DNA of 64,000 bases from Bemisia tabaci (lineage: Eukaryota; Arthropoda; Insecta; Hemiptera; Aleyrodidae): positions 8,866,001 to 8,930,000 of the forward strand of contig NC_092801.1 in NCBI RefSeq assembly GCF_918797505.1, given 5' to 3'. Below, piece by piece: positions 55,501-64,000 of this stretch; position 1 is the first letter of the stretch; every line of letters starts with the position of its first letter. The position numbers and the translations under genes were made by a program. Under the pieces are notes generated by a model. It searched no databases. It was not told the origin of the DNA and worked only from the letters and a program-made list of their open reading frames with translations.

Positions 55501-58500
55501 TGATTTTCGAGCGATCGCACTGAAATTGGGCATCAAAAAAAAAAAAAAAAAAAAAATGGCAAAAATTGGCAGTAGAATGTGTGTTCCAAAATACTATAGA
55601 CCTAAAGCCGGCTGTAAGATTTCCAATAGCTTCTGTAGCCGGCTACACAATTTCTTATAGCCTTTTATAGCCGATGGCGACTAAGCAACAGCCAGACGAT
55701 AAAGTTTATGCTAAACGTTACTAAATACGGATACCAGGACTTAGTTAGTTTTTGGACTACCGCTCTCTTTTTGGGCCGTAGTATCTTGATTTATTTTGCG
55801 AGGAAAGCTCCGTACTTTTTAAGGATGCCTGTCATTCTTAATATGTTGGAGCGCCTTCAATTTCTTATGATACTGTGCAATACCTCTGGTGTGAAATAGT
55901 TGCTTCAAGCGCCGTGGCAGCGCGGGCGCAGCCAGCGCGAAACGCGCATTGGCGCCTACAAACCTAACAGGGATACTTCACGCATTGCGCAATGCGTGAA
56001 GTATCCCTGTTAGGTTTGTAGGCGCCAGTGCGTCGCCGCTCCGCTTTGTGTTAGGCTCTAATATTGAATCTCGCGGAGTCAGCGTTTTCCAACTCATGAT
56101 TGTGAAATGTTTGCTCACTCTGTATGGACTATTCTCATTTTAATTGATGCAAAAAAAAATACGTTTTAAAGGAAAATATAATGTGTGTTTTGTAAATATT
56201 AAGGTGATTCCGTACAAACTTAAGGATTTACAAAGCACAAGAATTTCTACACAATTTCTTATAGCCTCTTCATAGCCGATGGCGATAAAGTGTAAAGCCC
56301 GGCGAAAGGAACTATAGCCCGACTGTATACTATCGTCATATCAAAGAAGTAAGTCTGCGACCGCGTATCTCTTTGCGGTGTTTGAAAACCTCCGATCCTA
56401 TTTTATTTGTTGAAGGTGATTCGTCAAGCTCAATGACGTGGTCGAACTGGCATGCGATATATCGCATCTTTTAGGTCAAAAATCTCGCCAGATTTTGAAT
56501 TTCCAGCAAAAAAAAGGACGATAGCCTCTGCGCATGAGCCTGAAGAATCATTCTAAACCCAAAAATCGGCAAAATTCAGAGAAATGAAAGCAGAATAGTG
56601 TGTGGACAGAACCTCGCATTCGATACAGAAATCGATAGCTGAATCGAATGCGAGGTTTTTTTCCAAACACTATCCTGCTTTCATTTCTCTGAATTTTGCC
56701 GATTTTTGGGTTTAGAATGATTCTTCAGGCTCATGCGCAGAGGCTAACGTCCTTTTTTTTGCTGAAAACTCAAAATCTGGCGAGATTTTTGACCTAAAAG
56801 ATGCGATATCTCGCATGCCAGTTCGACCACTTCTTTTGAGCTTGACGAATCACCTTAAAGGATCAAAAATCAGTAATATTCAATGACGTTTTTGCAGAAT
56901 TTTCTGCGCACATAGAAGAAACATCACATCAGTTTTGAAGAATTGTTCAGCAGTTTTCCATCTAAAAATTAAAGTATTCGACAGGAAGTCTGCCACGTCG
57001 CAAGCGAGATACGTAGTTGCACCGTCGACTTTTCTCTGTGCGTGTAATATTGTCGGATGCTGTGCGATGATGCGTCTCCTAGCGAAAAACATGTTTGAGG
57101 ACGTCACTCTCTGCGATAGTGCATACTATTATTTTTTAATTTGTTTTAACTTTGGTAATAAATTGGTTTTAACAGAAATACGGGAAGTTTTAAAATTAAT
57201 CAAACTTTTGTGTAAAATGGACTGCATTTTGCAATTGGGCACTGTTGCATGCAAGAGATACAGCCGTGCGAATAGACATTTTAGTAGATAAATTTCACGT
57301 AAATACGATGGTCACATTAAGAAAGTACTAAAATACACTCCTACTGCGCAATTTGCGTTCTTAGGAACCGATTTTTCAATTTCCCTTGTCTGGGGCAGTT
57401 TTCTAACGGAAACAATTAACGGCAACCCGCGCTATTTCGGTCAACTAAACCGACACATAACCTAGAAAATCGGAGCTCGTGATATCGTGAAATGAATTAT
57501 AGAAGGATGCGTTGGAATTTAAAAGTTGATCGATTTGGTTACCGCATAAAGCGTATGTGGACTCTATAAGAGATCACGTTAGGTTTGTAATAAACTGAAG
57601 GAAAAATAACAACAACAACAACGACTCGGCATCTTCGGAAATCACCAAGCCCGTCGTTTGTCGTTCCGGTGAATAGAAACTGCCCAGACGCGGGAATTTG
57701 AAAAGCCGTTCTAACAACGCAATTGCGCAGTAAGGAGTGTTTTTCAGACTTTTTAATGTGCCATCGTAATTTTCGATGTCTTTATCTCTTAAAAGTCTAT
57801 TCGCGCGGATGTATTCTTGCATGCACAGCCCATTTGGACTATAAATTTGGCTTGTTCTGAAGAAACTATGTCATCAGGAAATAAGCACATACGTTCGTTG
57901 AAACCGGGCTAGAGTTGTAGTTCCAAATTGCAAAATGTAGTCCAAATGTAATGTTGAAAAGTAATTTAAATTAAGTATGGTAAGGAATGAATGAAAGTAC
58001 TTAAAGGACAACAGTGTCAAATTTTCAAGAAGGTAGTATTGACAGAATAATTTAAATCTAAATGTTGTATTAAGAAAAAATGTCAATGAATTAATAAGAA
58101 TTACGGTAACGCATTTTGCTTGTTCATCAATGAATCAAATGAGCAGCGTGTAAAGGCAAGACCTTTTCTCTTTCATTTAACGTATAAAAAATGATTCTTC
58201 TTGCCTGTGAGCTTATAATGGCTGCGTGCACTCCTCGTACGGACAAATGGCTGCGCTACAGTTTCGCACAGGTTCGGTTTCGCACAAATTTTTTCAGTGC
58301 ACAGTCTTGCAACGTCTCAACGCAGATCAGATTTAAAATCTTCTGCCGCAGCATCTTCGATGACGTCTGTATGTTTTAGTCCAATTATTTTTAGTAGTGG
58401 TTTGTTAGTACTGGGATTTTATCCGAAAGTGTTCCGAGTTTTTTTAAGTAAATTTAAGTGTTTTAAATCGAGTATTAATTTTACGATATTTAAAAATAAC

Positions 58501-58894
58501 CACGGCAAAGACAGCATCTCATATGAAGGCTTTCAGTATTACAAATTTCGCCCTCAAAATTCCAGTATTCCTCCCTCATTCATTTTATGTAGAGTCGTAA
58601 TATTTTTCGAATTATTTGACCGTGCAAAGTAGAGTTTCTGCAATGTTGCAACATGTAGTGCACTAAAATATAGCGATGCTTACCTTATAGAATCAAAAGT
58701 GTGCGGAAGTGATAAACTGCCGGACAAATTCAGAATTACCATTAAATAATAGTTGAAGTTCCTTAAAAATGTGTGCAGCCACTTACCAGAGGAACACTCG
58801 GGCCCGGAGGCGGTTCAAATATCAAGTATTCTGATATCGATGTTTGGGATCTGGATCTAGCTAAGGTGGGTTGGGGACTTGGAACGCTCTGTAT
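52331..58894 (-). CDS. Unrecognised cysteine-rich protein gene, 3' exons
   Basis: Exons on the minus strand are 55519-55336 and 52521-52331, plus a probable upstream exon 58894-58787. The first two join G|AG to a Glu codon in phase, giving 124 residues to a TAG stop. Counting from the first of these, Cys are at 1, 17, 21, 48, 56, 67, 69 and 86, so the piece has a CxxxC and a CxC spaced as in cysteine-stabilised alpha-beta folds, although the loops are longer. After Cys86 comes an Arg/Lys/Glu/Gln-rich helix (RQREARLRQEKLRKLRARKN). The even Cys number suggests a secreted, disulphide-bonded protein, but the start codon and any signal peptide are not visible. I do not recognise the family. GC content and codon use stand well above the flanking DNA. 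The intron hosts several transposons, including element Z. Confidence 0.7.
52648..52987. mobile_element. Family N foldback split by a K element
   Basis: CAATTGGACGTATCTATGCT and AAAAGGAACTACA at the left mirror CATAGTTCATTTTAGCATAA and ATACGTCCAATTA at the right. The K copy at 52679-52933 lies in the left arm. Confidence 0.82.
52679..52933. mobile_element. Foldback MITE, family K copy (nested in N)
   Basis: ACTGCCGTGCTAAGGAAAAA at the left and CGTTCTTCCTTAGCACGGCA at the right, with a standard interior. Confidence 0.92.
53097..53510. mobile_element. Family K foldback split by an H element
   Basis: CTGCGGTGCTAAGGAAGAAC at the left and CCGTTTTTCCTTAGCAGGGC at the right. H3 interrupts the conserved TTGGCAAC near the right end and duplicates it. 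Confidence 0.88.
53299..53462. mobile_element. hAT MITE, family H copy nested in K
   Basis: CATTGGCGTGGTGTGCTTTG to CACGCCACGCCACTG, with the 8-bp duplication CTTGGCAA at 53291-53298 and 53463-53470. Confidence 0.95.
53942..54250. repeat. 155-bp tandem duplication inside element Z
   Basis: AGTTGAAAGTAGTGAAAAAT begins at about 53942 and again at about 54097, and each unit ends CATCACTACTAGGAGCTTTT. The units are themselves made of AGTAAAAT and AGTTAAAAGTAG words. Confidence 0.9.
54236..54514 (-). CDS. Lysine-rich open frame within element Z, function unknown
   Basis: The minus-strand frame is open from about 54514 to a TGA at 54236. It reads RDFRRSQVKKKSKWVDAVIK, RFDEKIPNKEGEVMSLYDFM and KRISTKFAKNPTNLTKKKEG, then a Lys-rich tail with KKVQKVKKKKKNNKSNAK. 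There is no ATG upstream of the Trp-Val-Asp segment, so it is an exon remnant, a captured gene piece or a degenerated transposon protein. It overlaps the end of the tandem duplication only at its stop. I do not recognise the family. Confidence 0.35.
   Translation of the reverse strand: MSAHRGSKRTFRDFRRSQVKKKSKWVDAVIKRFDEKIPNKEGEVMSLYDFMKRISTKFAKNPTNLTKKKEGKSQKKVQKVKKKKKNNKSNAK
54662..54745 (+). repeat. tRNA-like (SINE head) sequence with Pol III boxes
   Basis: TGGCTAGCGCATTGGAC resembles an A box and D-arm. GTTCGATCC, about 33 bp on, matches the B box, and a TTTTT follows at about 54734. No cloverleaf closes, so a tRNA-derived SINE head or tRNA pseudogene is likelier than a working tRNA. Confidence 0.5.
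54811..55068. repeat. Family Q foldback, clear copy
   Basis: GACGGTGTAAGTCGGCAATC at the left pairs with GATTGCCGACTTACACCGTC at the right, so this copy shows that Q is a foldback. Inner blocks are CTCGTTTGCGGTGTCTGAAA and AAGTCTGCGACGTCGCAAAT. Confidence 0.85.
55336..55519 (-). CDS. Cysteine-rich gene, internal exon
   Basis: The acceptor ends ATTTCAG at 55520 and is preceded by a 22-base T run on the coding strand. The donor is GTAGTT at 55335. It encodes CDRSKIIDKSEDVHDICNKE and continues CADVTKSIDEFYTKYGHYS to CDFLFR plus one base. Entry phase 0, exit phase 1, matching the next exon. Confidence 0.78.
55560..56330. mobile_element. Family E sequence interrupted by family D
   Basis: E motifs at 55560-55705 (GGCAAAAATTGGCAGTAG, TTATAGCCGATGGCGA) and 56213-56330 (AAGGTGATTCCGTACAAACT, TAGCCGATGGCGATAAAGTG) flank a D fragment (55706-56210) with hairpin C4. 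The E end is preceded by TTAA-like ATTAA. Confidence 0.7.
55951..56026. repeat. 76-bp hairpin, family C copy 4
   Basis: GGCGCCTACAAACCTAACAG to GCATTGCGCAATGC and back to GTAGGCGCC; the arms are perfectly complementary. Confidence 0.95.
56340..57030. repeat. Family Q element split by a family A-like foldback
   Basis: CCGCGTATCTCTTTGCGGTG at the left; GACAGGAAGTCTGCCACGTC and CGTAGTTGCACCGTCGAC at the right; A5 lies between. Confidence 0.7.
56413..56856. mobile_element. Foldback MITE, family A subtype (A5)
   Basis: AAGGTGATTCGTCAAGCTCA at the left and TGAGCTTGACGAATCACCTT (followed by AA) at the right. It shares with A only the ends and GGCATGCGATATATCGCATC; the rest of the arms is different. 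The arms pair almost perfectly for about 200 bp. Confidence 0.92.
57218..57950. mobile_element. Inverted-repeat element of I-like type
   Basis: GCATGCAAGAGATACAGCCG and CACATTAAGAAAGTACTAAA at the left mirror the segment read on the minus strand from about 57825 to 57640 (GCATGCAAGAATACATCCGC, CACATTAAAAAGTCTGAAAA). The right side then carries a truncated I copy (57832-57950). The minus-strand open frame at 57822-57574 is part of the arm, not a gene. Confidence 0.7.
57951..58786. other. Stretch without supported features
   Basis: Candidate intron of the minus-strand gene. I saw no shared repeats. Open frames on the plus strand (58191-58632) lack splice-compatible context. Confidence 0.35.
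58787..58894 (-). CDS. Probable upstream exon of the cysteine-rich gene
   Basis: A 108-base open stretch with a pyrimidine-rich acceptor (TCTCTTACATCAG) and a consensus donor (GTAAGT). It encodes IQSVPSPQPTLARSRSQTSI and then SEYLIFEPPPGPSVPL, a Pro/Ser-rich low-complexity segment. It is phase 0 to 0, compatible with joining directly to CDRSKII. It could instead belong to another minus-strand gene. Confidence 0.45.
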
Positions 58895-59373
58895 CTGATG
58901 TAAGAGATGAACTAAGAAGAAATATGAAGAAAAAACTGGAAAAATAATAGCAAATTCATTGGGTAGTGGGATCTTCATTGGACTAAATTGTAGCACATAC
59001 TTCAACGAGGAGATAACTTTTGTGACAAGGGTTTTGAAGACGAAACGTTTGTAAAGTAGAGAGCAACTGTCTTTTTTCGGATCGATGCAATTAGTGCGTG
59101 AAATGTTCAAAGCGGTGGGGTCATATGTTATTTTTTTGTGATTTTTCCTTTTTTATAATGGAAATTCCGAGATGAAATATTTTTTTACCCGGGAGGCTTG
59201 CTCGTTCGAACTGGAAAAACGGTGACTCAAAGCCTGGATGAGGCTGTGTTTTTTGGGGGAAAAACGCAGGCTGTGCACAAGTGGTTTGCACTTGAGTTTT
59301 TGAATTCGCTTCTGCGAGTTTCACGCTGATTTCTCACGAAGGTCATTCGCTTGAAGTGCGCCATGCTCGATAC

Positions 59374-59538
59374 CAGTGGCGTGGCGTGAATTGCGATATA
59401 TCGATTGCTATGCCATTTAAACGTATGGTAAAGAATCGATTACTAAGGTGTTCGCTGCAAACACCCTGTTAATCGATCCTTTTGCATAGGTTTAAATGGC
59501 ATAAAAATCGATATATCGCAAACCACACCACGCCACTG
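59374..59538. mobile_element. hAT MITE, family H copy with 8-bp duplication
   Basis: CAGTGGCGTGGCGTGAATTG to CACACCACGCCACTG. The duplication CTCGATAC is at 59366-59373 and 59539-59546. Confidence 0.95.
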
Positions 59539-59834
59539 CTCGATACTGATGGTGGGTGACAGGTTTTTTTTATTAAATTTTTTTTAGAGGTGGAAAACTT
59601 GAACGTACGTCATAGTCATCTATGGAATATCGTTTTTATCTATTTTCATCTAAAAAAAAACATTTTTTTATGAAAACGGGCTAGGCGTTTTTACAGCACT
59701 CTCTGACAATTTGCTATCCCTAATTGCCTCAGTTCTCGATCCTCCTACAGCCCTTCTAGGGGGACATTGATTCAGAATCTCTTTCAAGTCAGAGTCAAGT
59801 CTCGTTCTCTCTCTTTCTGGTTGGTACAATATTA

Positions 59835-60341
59835 CAATGGAGATGTTGCATGAGTGAGGAATTTGCGATTTGACTGTTGATTCTTATGTAAAAGTTCGCG
59901 AGAAACACGATGCTGCCACTGGTTTTCTCTGAAATCAACTCCGAAGCTCAAAAAAAGCTCTCAAGTTGAGGCCAACATGGCCGGGGATATCCCACGCTGT
60001 CCTGAGAGTCCACAATCCAAATCTACATCAAGACAAACTCTCCATGCAAAGATAGGGAGCAAATACATTGACAGGGCTGCCACTTTAATTGGGGACTCCA
60101 AAACTGAAAACACGGCATCACTGCTAATGTTTTTGCTCCCTATCTTTGCATCTTGATGTAGAGGTGGACTCTCAGGATAGCGTGAGATATCCCCTCCATT
60201 TTGGCCTCAACTTGAGAGCTGTTTTTGAGCTTGGGAGCTGATTTCAGAGAAAACCAGTGGCACCATCGTGTTTCTCGCGAACTGTTACATAGAAATCAAC
60301 AGTCAAATCGCAAATTCCTCACACATGCAACATCTCCATTG
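59835..60341. mobile_element. Foldback MITE, family T, intact copy
   Basis: CAATGGAGATGTTGCATGAG and TGAGGAATTTGCGATTTGAC at the left mirror GTCAAATCGCAAATTCCTCA and CATGCAACATCTCCATTG at the right. The arms pair for about 230 bp. A worn copy lies at 15215-15590. Confidence 0.93.
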
Positions 60342-60727
60342 ACAGAGATAAAGTGTCCTTTCTGAAGGTTTTCAAAATCGCCAAAAGTGCTGTAGTCTTT
60401 CGATGCATCAACTTGTCGATGAAATTCGCAGCTTCTTCATGGGCTAAATCATCGTTCTCAAAGAAATGCATACTTATATCTGAATAGCGCAAACTTTATT
60501 CTCACACATCGTGTTTTTAACAGAAAACTCTTGAGCGTTTTTTAGTTAAAATTTCAATTATTTTTCTTCTTCTGACACGCAGCAGTCAACATGACGGTCT
60601 TATTCTCGTAATAAAATTCGGTGTTCAGTCAATTTGGCAACCTTGATATGGAGACGCACTTTAGTCTGGGAAACTGCAAACTCAATGAAAGGAACGTTTG
60701 ACCTGGACATCGTTGGCTAAAGTGCGA

Positions 60728-61985
60728 AACAACGTACCTTCATTGCGACGTTGAAGACTTCAGGGCCGGATTTACCTACTTGCCACCCATGGGCCGCCTG
60801 TATTTTTCCGCCCCCTTCTCATTTGTTTTAAAACATTAGTAGATCGTATTTGACAGTGATTCGATGTATCGTTTGGTTCAGAACAATAGAACACAACCTC
60901 AAACAAAAATTTTAGGATTTAATTTGGAAAAGCTGAAAATGAGAAAATTCCTAACAATTTCATTTTTCATTGCCATATGGTACTCGAGAGAATGAAAATT
61001 CGATCACATAAGACCTGTTACCTCAGATTTCTAAATTGACTTTTGAGGCTGTGGTTACATATTGAACCAATCGATATCAATATATTCTCACCTGAGTGAT
61101 CTGTCGAATACGATCTATAAAAACCATCAAGTGAACGTGCCGGTGGGGAGAGCTGTATGAGACGCGTTTACTCGTGTTGGGCACATTTTTTGTGAAAGCC
61201 CTGTCAACACCAACAAAAGTTCGGTTCCGTAAACCCATCCCTGTTTGGACAAGGCCTTCCATTTATAAACAACGAACGAAAAAATTATGAGAGAACATAC
61301 ATAAATGTGGTTAAAAATTTCAACTTCCACCACCGCGCCGACCGCACCGTGATGGCGCAATGCGTGAAGTATTCATGTAGTCTTGTAGGCGCTATGCGTT
61401 TCACGCCGACTGCTGCTGACCGCTGTGTGTTTGACGCAATGCGTGAAGTATTTATGCGGTCTGTAGGCACTATGCGTTCCATGCCGACCGCCGCGCCGCT
61501 CCGTTCCAGGTCAAATTGCGTGTTTGGTTTCTCTCTTAACTCGACTAATTAAAGGTGTTTTCTCTTGTATCAACGAAAGTCGACAAAATTAGAAATTACT
61601 ATACTTTTACTTTAAGGAAATGAGAGATTTTGTCGCCTTTTCTCGTTTGTAATTTTTTTTCTGAATCCGATTGTTTTCTCTCATTTTTTGATACCTACAT
61701 TCAAAAATATTGCGAAATTTGTCGCCCCCTACATTTTGCCGCCATGGGCCGCGGCCCATGAATCCCCCCTTAATCCGGCCCTGGAAGACTTCCTGTCATA
61801 CTTTATTGTTTCCTCGGAAAACTAGTCAACGTAATTTCGTGAAAACTACCATGATTTCTTTTTTATATCAGCAGAATATTCTGTGTGAATTTCAAGCCAT
61901 AAAGTTGGCTTGTTTCTCTTAACAAAAATAAAATAGGAGCGGAAGTTTCATACTGTAGCCATTGATATATTGATGAGCAGATTAA
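60728..61985. repeat. Family Q element split by hAT element R2
   Basis: The left half ends GCGACGTTGAAGACTT and the right half resumes GAAGACTTCCTGTCATACTT and continues to about 61985, exactly as in unsplit Q copies (GCGACGTTGTAGACTTCC). Confidence 0.8.
60761..61783. mobile_element. hAT-type non-autonomous element R2
   Basis: CAGGGCCGGATTTACC at the left and AATCCGGCCCTG at the right, with a perfect 8-bp duplication GAAGACTT (60753-60760 and 61784-61791). It shares the left segment (TTGCC, CCATGGGCCGCCTGTATTTT) and the right segment (GCCGCCATGGGCCGCGGCCC) with R1. No transposase frame is present. Confidence 0.94.
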
Positions 61986-62003
61986 TTGAGTGCCCCAGGC
62001 TAT

Positions 62004-62232
62004 CATCGGCGTCTTATGCTTTGCGACGAATCGATTGATTTGCCATTATTTTAAATTGGACTGCATTTTGCAATTTGGAGCTATAAATTCTGGCTCATCT
62101 GAAAAAACACTTATGTGCATAGGGGAACTAATTGCACATACGTTGTTTTTAAGCCTGACCGGAATTTATAGCTCCTAATTGCAAAATGTAGTCCAACTTA
62201 TGTAAAAGGATCGATTATCACAGTGTTCGTCT
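62004..62232. mobile_element. Truncated H element split by a family I copy
   Basis: CATCGGCGTCTTATGCTTTG, CGATTGATTTGCCATT and, after I3, TTATGTAAAAGGATCGATTA are H sequence in order. The right half of H is absent. Confidence 0.7.
62056..62196. mobile_element. Foldback MITE, family I copy 3 (nested in H)
   Basis: TTGGACTGCATTTTGCAATT and TGGAGCTATAAATTCTGG at the left mirror GGAATTTATAGCTCCTAATT and GCAAAATGTAGTCCAA at the right. Confidence 0.9.
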
Positions 62233-62846
62233 GAGCATATGATACTCTCATTGCAGAGACGACGTGCAAGCCTTGCAACGCTGTTGAAATTTTGCAATAT
62301 TGGGCTTGATTAATGATTTGCAATATAATAAGATAAGGAATTTTTTAAGTTTTCAGCCCAAAAATCTACCGTCGTTTCAGTATAGAATCTTTCAATGAAG
62401 ACTGTTCGCATGCGTGTTAGTTAATTCCATTGGAACACATTATACATGCTGTTGCGCAATCTGCGTGGCGCTTTAAATACTATGCACCGTTTCTGCAGAG
62501 AATATCTGGTACGTTACGGTATCTGGCAGAATATATCTCTCATGAGAGAATTTACATAATCAGCAAACACCTAGAAATCATATTCAGAGAAACAGTTTTA
62601 CTAACGCAAACATACAGAATTTCAAATACAATTAATATGAACATGTTTGAATATGTATGATCATAACTGCAATTTACACTAATTATTATCTTGTTTAATC
62701 TTTATTTTTTTTTCTAAAAACGAAGTACCCTGAGATCTTTCATGAATTAATCCTGGATTTTAAAGAAGACATGAATTTATAAGCAGAATGCTGCAAAAAA
62801 ATTAAAGCTTCAGAAAAAATTAGGCAAAATCCAATGTAAGTAGGCT

Positions 62847-62976
62847 AATTGGACGTATTTCTGCCGAACGGAACTGTGTGCATTATGACGTGAGCCCTGC
62901 TATGCATATATTCTTATGTGTCTCGGGGTTCATGTCTTAATGTACACAGTTCCGTTTGGCAGAAATACATCCAATT
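62847..62976. mobile_element. Foldback MITE, family N copy
   Basis: AATTGGACGTATTTCTGCCG and AACGGAACTGTGTGC at the left mirror GTACACAGTTCCGTTTGGCA and GAAATACATCCAATT at the right. Confidence 0.9.
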
Positions 62977-62997
62977 TTGGTTGATATTGTCCACTGA

Positions 62998-63155
62998 AGG
63001 CCTAGATACACACGGCGATTAATCGTTGCGATTGAAAGACGAAAGCCAATGGAGAGCCTTGATTTCGATATATCGCCGTCAATGGATCGAAATCAAGGCT
63101 CTCCATTGGCTTTCGTCTTTCAATCGCAACGATTAATCGCCGCACATCTAGGCCT
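62998..63155. repeat. 158-bp near-perfect hairpin, family U
   Basis: CGGCGATTAATCGTTGCGAT and TGAAAGACGAAAGCCAATGG, then AGAGCCTTGATTTCGA, are mirrored without a visible mismatch across an 18-base loop (TATATCGCCGTCAATGGA). The outer AGGCCTAGATACACA and GCACATCTAGGCCT pair more loosely. Confidence 0.95.
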
Positions 63156-63620
63156 ATAGCGGCGGGAAATAATGAGCCACGAGTTGGGGTACGAAGTTGA
63201 GCGATTCAAATCCATATATTCGTAGGAACTTGAAACACATAAAAAACCTAATTGTTAACAAACCTATTAATTAAAATTAATATTATCGAGGTGAATAAAT
63301 AGCGTTAAAATTAACAACACAAAATGAATACAATATATAGTATGATAAACCTAAAAAAACAAGGTACAATTAAAAAAGAGGCGCAGAAACTATTCATTGT
63401 TAGGTCGAATCTTTCATATTTTGAGAATTAGTTTTATATCATACTTTGCTGATTTGCGTTTATTTTTCATGCAGCAATTTCTCGTTCCCTAACTTTAAAA
63501 TGCTCTGAAAGGCCTGATTTTCGGAATGTTGGAATGGTTTATGTGACAGACGATGCAAAATTAAAGCTTTTATGCAGTGGTGTGGTTATTCCGGGGTTTT
63601 TATTATTATTTTTATTGAAT
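63156..63620. other. AT-rich stretch, nothing recognised
   Basis: Neither an exon nor a shared repeat was noticed between the hairpin and the final open frame. Confidence 0.4.
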
Positions 63621-63622
63621 TT

Positions 63623-63841
63623 CTAGTTGTGTGCCCTTCTCCCGAACTCCACTACATACTGGCGTAGAACTCGTGCCCGGGTCGGGTAAAATTCATCCGA
63701 AGATATGAAAGACTCAATTGGGCCCTGTTTTCTGACTTTTCTACCAAATCTGAGCGACGCCTCACTGGCAGCATAGAGCAAACTAGGGGGCCATGCCCCC
63801 TGGCCGCTACGTAAGTAAAACAAAACAAGTATGAGCATCAA
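63623..63841 (-). other. GC-richer open frame of uncertain nature
   Basis: The minus strand reads MMLILVLFYLRSGQGAWPPS, then LLYAASEASLRFGRKVRKQG, PIESFISSDEFYPTRARVLR and QYVVEFGRRAHN before a stop. The C-terminal half looks protein-like, but the adjoining CCAGGGGGCATGGCCCCCTA is of the kind found at transposon ends. It may be a multicopy repeat-derived frame. I do not recognise the family and no signal peptide is convincing. Confidence 0.3.
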
Positions 63842-64000
63842 GGTTCCTTTCTTAGTCCTTATTATATTATCTCCCAGGTATACTCAATTATGAAAAAATC
63901 TGGGTCATACTTCCAAAATCTAATTACAGCGGGCTCATCTAGGGGCTATCACCCGTCGATAACCGCAAAAATTATGGAATTCGGTCCAGTAGAACGCTCA

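Noticed and set aside
57574..57822. Minus-strand open frame of 82 residues
   Set aside because: The same sequence occurs inverted at 57230-57480 as the other arm of a foldback element.
58297..58385. Short acidic minus-strand terminal exon (TDVIEDAAAEDFKSDL)
   Set aside because: It is under 60 bases with a weak pyrimidine tract, and there is no partner exon in a compatible phase.
58650..58710. Minus-strand donor GTAAGC near 58680 as another exon of the cysteine-rich gene
   Set aside because: In the required phase the short exon has an in-frame stop.
62998..63155. Hairpin as a microRNA precursor
   Set aside because: The stem is too long and too perfect for a typical precursor; MITE-like foldback is the simpler reading.

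Overview
The window is eukaryotic nuclear DNA, almost certainly from an arthropod and probably an insect: the genes are split by GT-AG introns of about 0.9-3 kb, the background is AT-rich, and a single 500-base run of N (44203-44702) marks a scaffold join. Several of the foldback repeats look like those I associate with whitefly (hemipteran) genomes, but that is recollection and cannot be checked here. There are no operons, CRISPR arrays or other prokaryotic systems.

Region 1 (2255-14897, + strand) holds seven exons of one recognisable gene, the gamma (regulatory) subunit of mitochondrial NAD-dependent isocitrate dehydrogenase. The exons join in phase into 347 codons ending at a TAA. The exon(s) for the start codon and mitochondrial presequence were not found and probably lie upstream of the window. 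Its introns carry a dead LINE, two hAT-type or foldback MITEs with readable target duplications, one large foldback element and several smaller ones. Two features of the 3' end are worth a test: the stop codon overlaps a strong splice-donor match, and an in-frame read-through of exon 6 reaches a stop followed by a double AATAAA.

Region 2 (about 15-52 kb) has no gene that I can support. It is a graveyard of short non-autonomous elements, mostly long inverted repeats (foldbacks) of 150-600 bp, very often nested one inside another. The families are given letters here: A (GGTGATTC ends, often flanked by TTAA), C/D (large GC-rich foldback with a 76-bp hairpin), E, F, G (GGACCACTAGACAAGG ends), H, R and S (hAT-type, CAG ends, 8-bp duplications), I, J, K (CTGCCGTGCTAAGG ends), L (CACTGAAAAAA-type ends), M, N, O, P, Q, T, U, W, Y, Z.

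Region 3 (about 52.3-58.9 kb, - strand) contains two exons, and probably a third, of an unrecognised gene encoding a cysteine-rich protein with a very basic C-terminal helix. Its exon phases match across a 2.8 kb intron, which is good evidence that it is real. A 1.07-kb element (Z) inside that intron has an 8-bp target duplication, arms made of a reiterated short word, and a lysine-rich open frame.

The rest (about 59-64 kb) is again repeats: an H-type hAT MITE, a hAT element of about 1 kb with a perfect 8-bp duplication, a 158-bp near-perfect hairpin and one repeat-like open frame at the right edge. The two genes have no visible functional link. The main biology on view is one housekeeping TCA-cycle subunit, one lineage-specific-looking cysteine-rich protein, and a dense, stratified set of foldback transposons.
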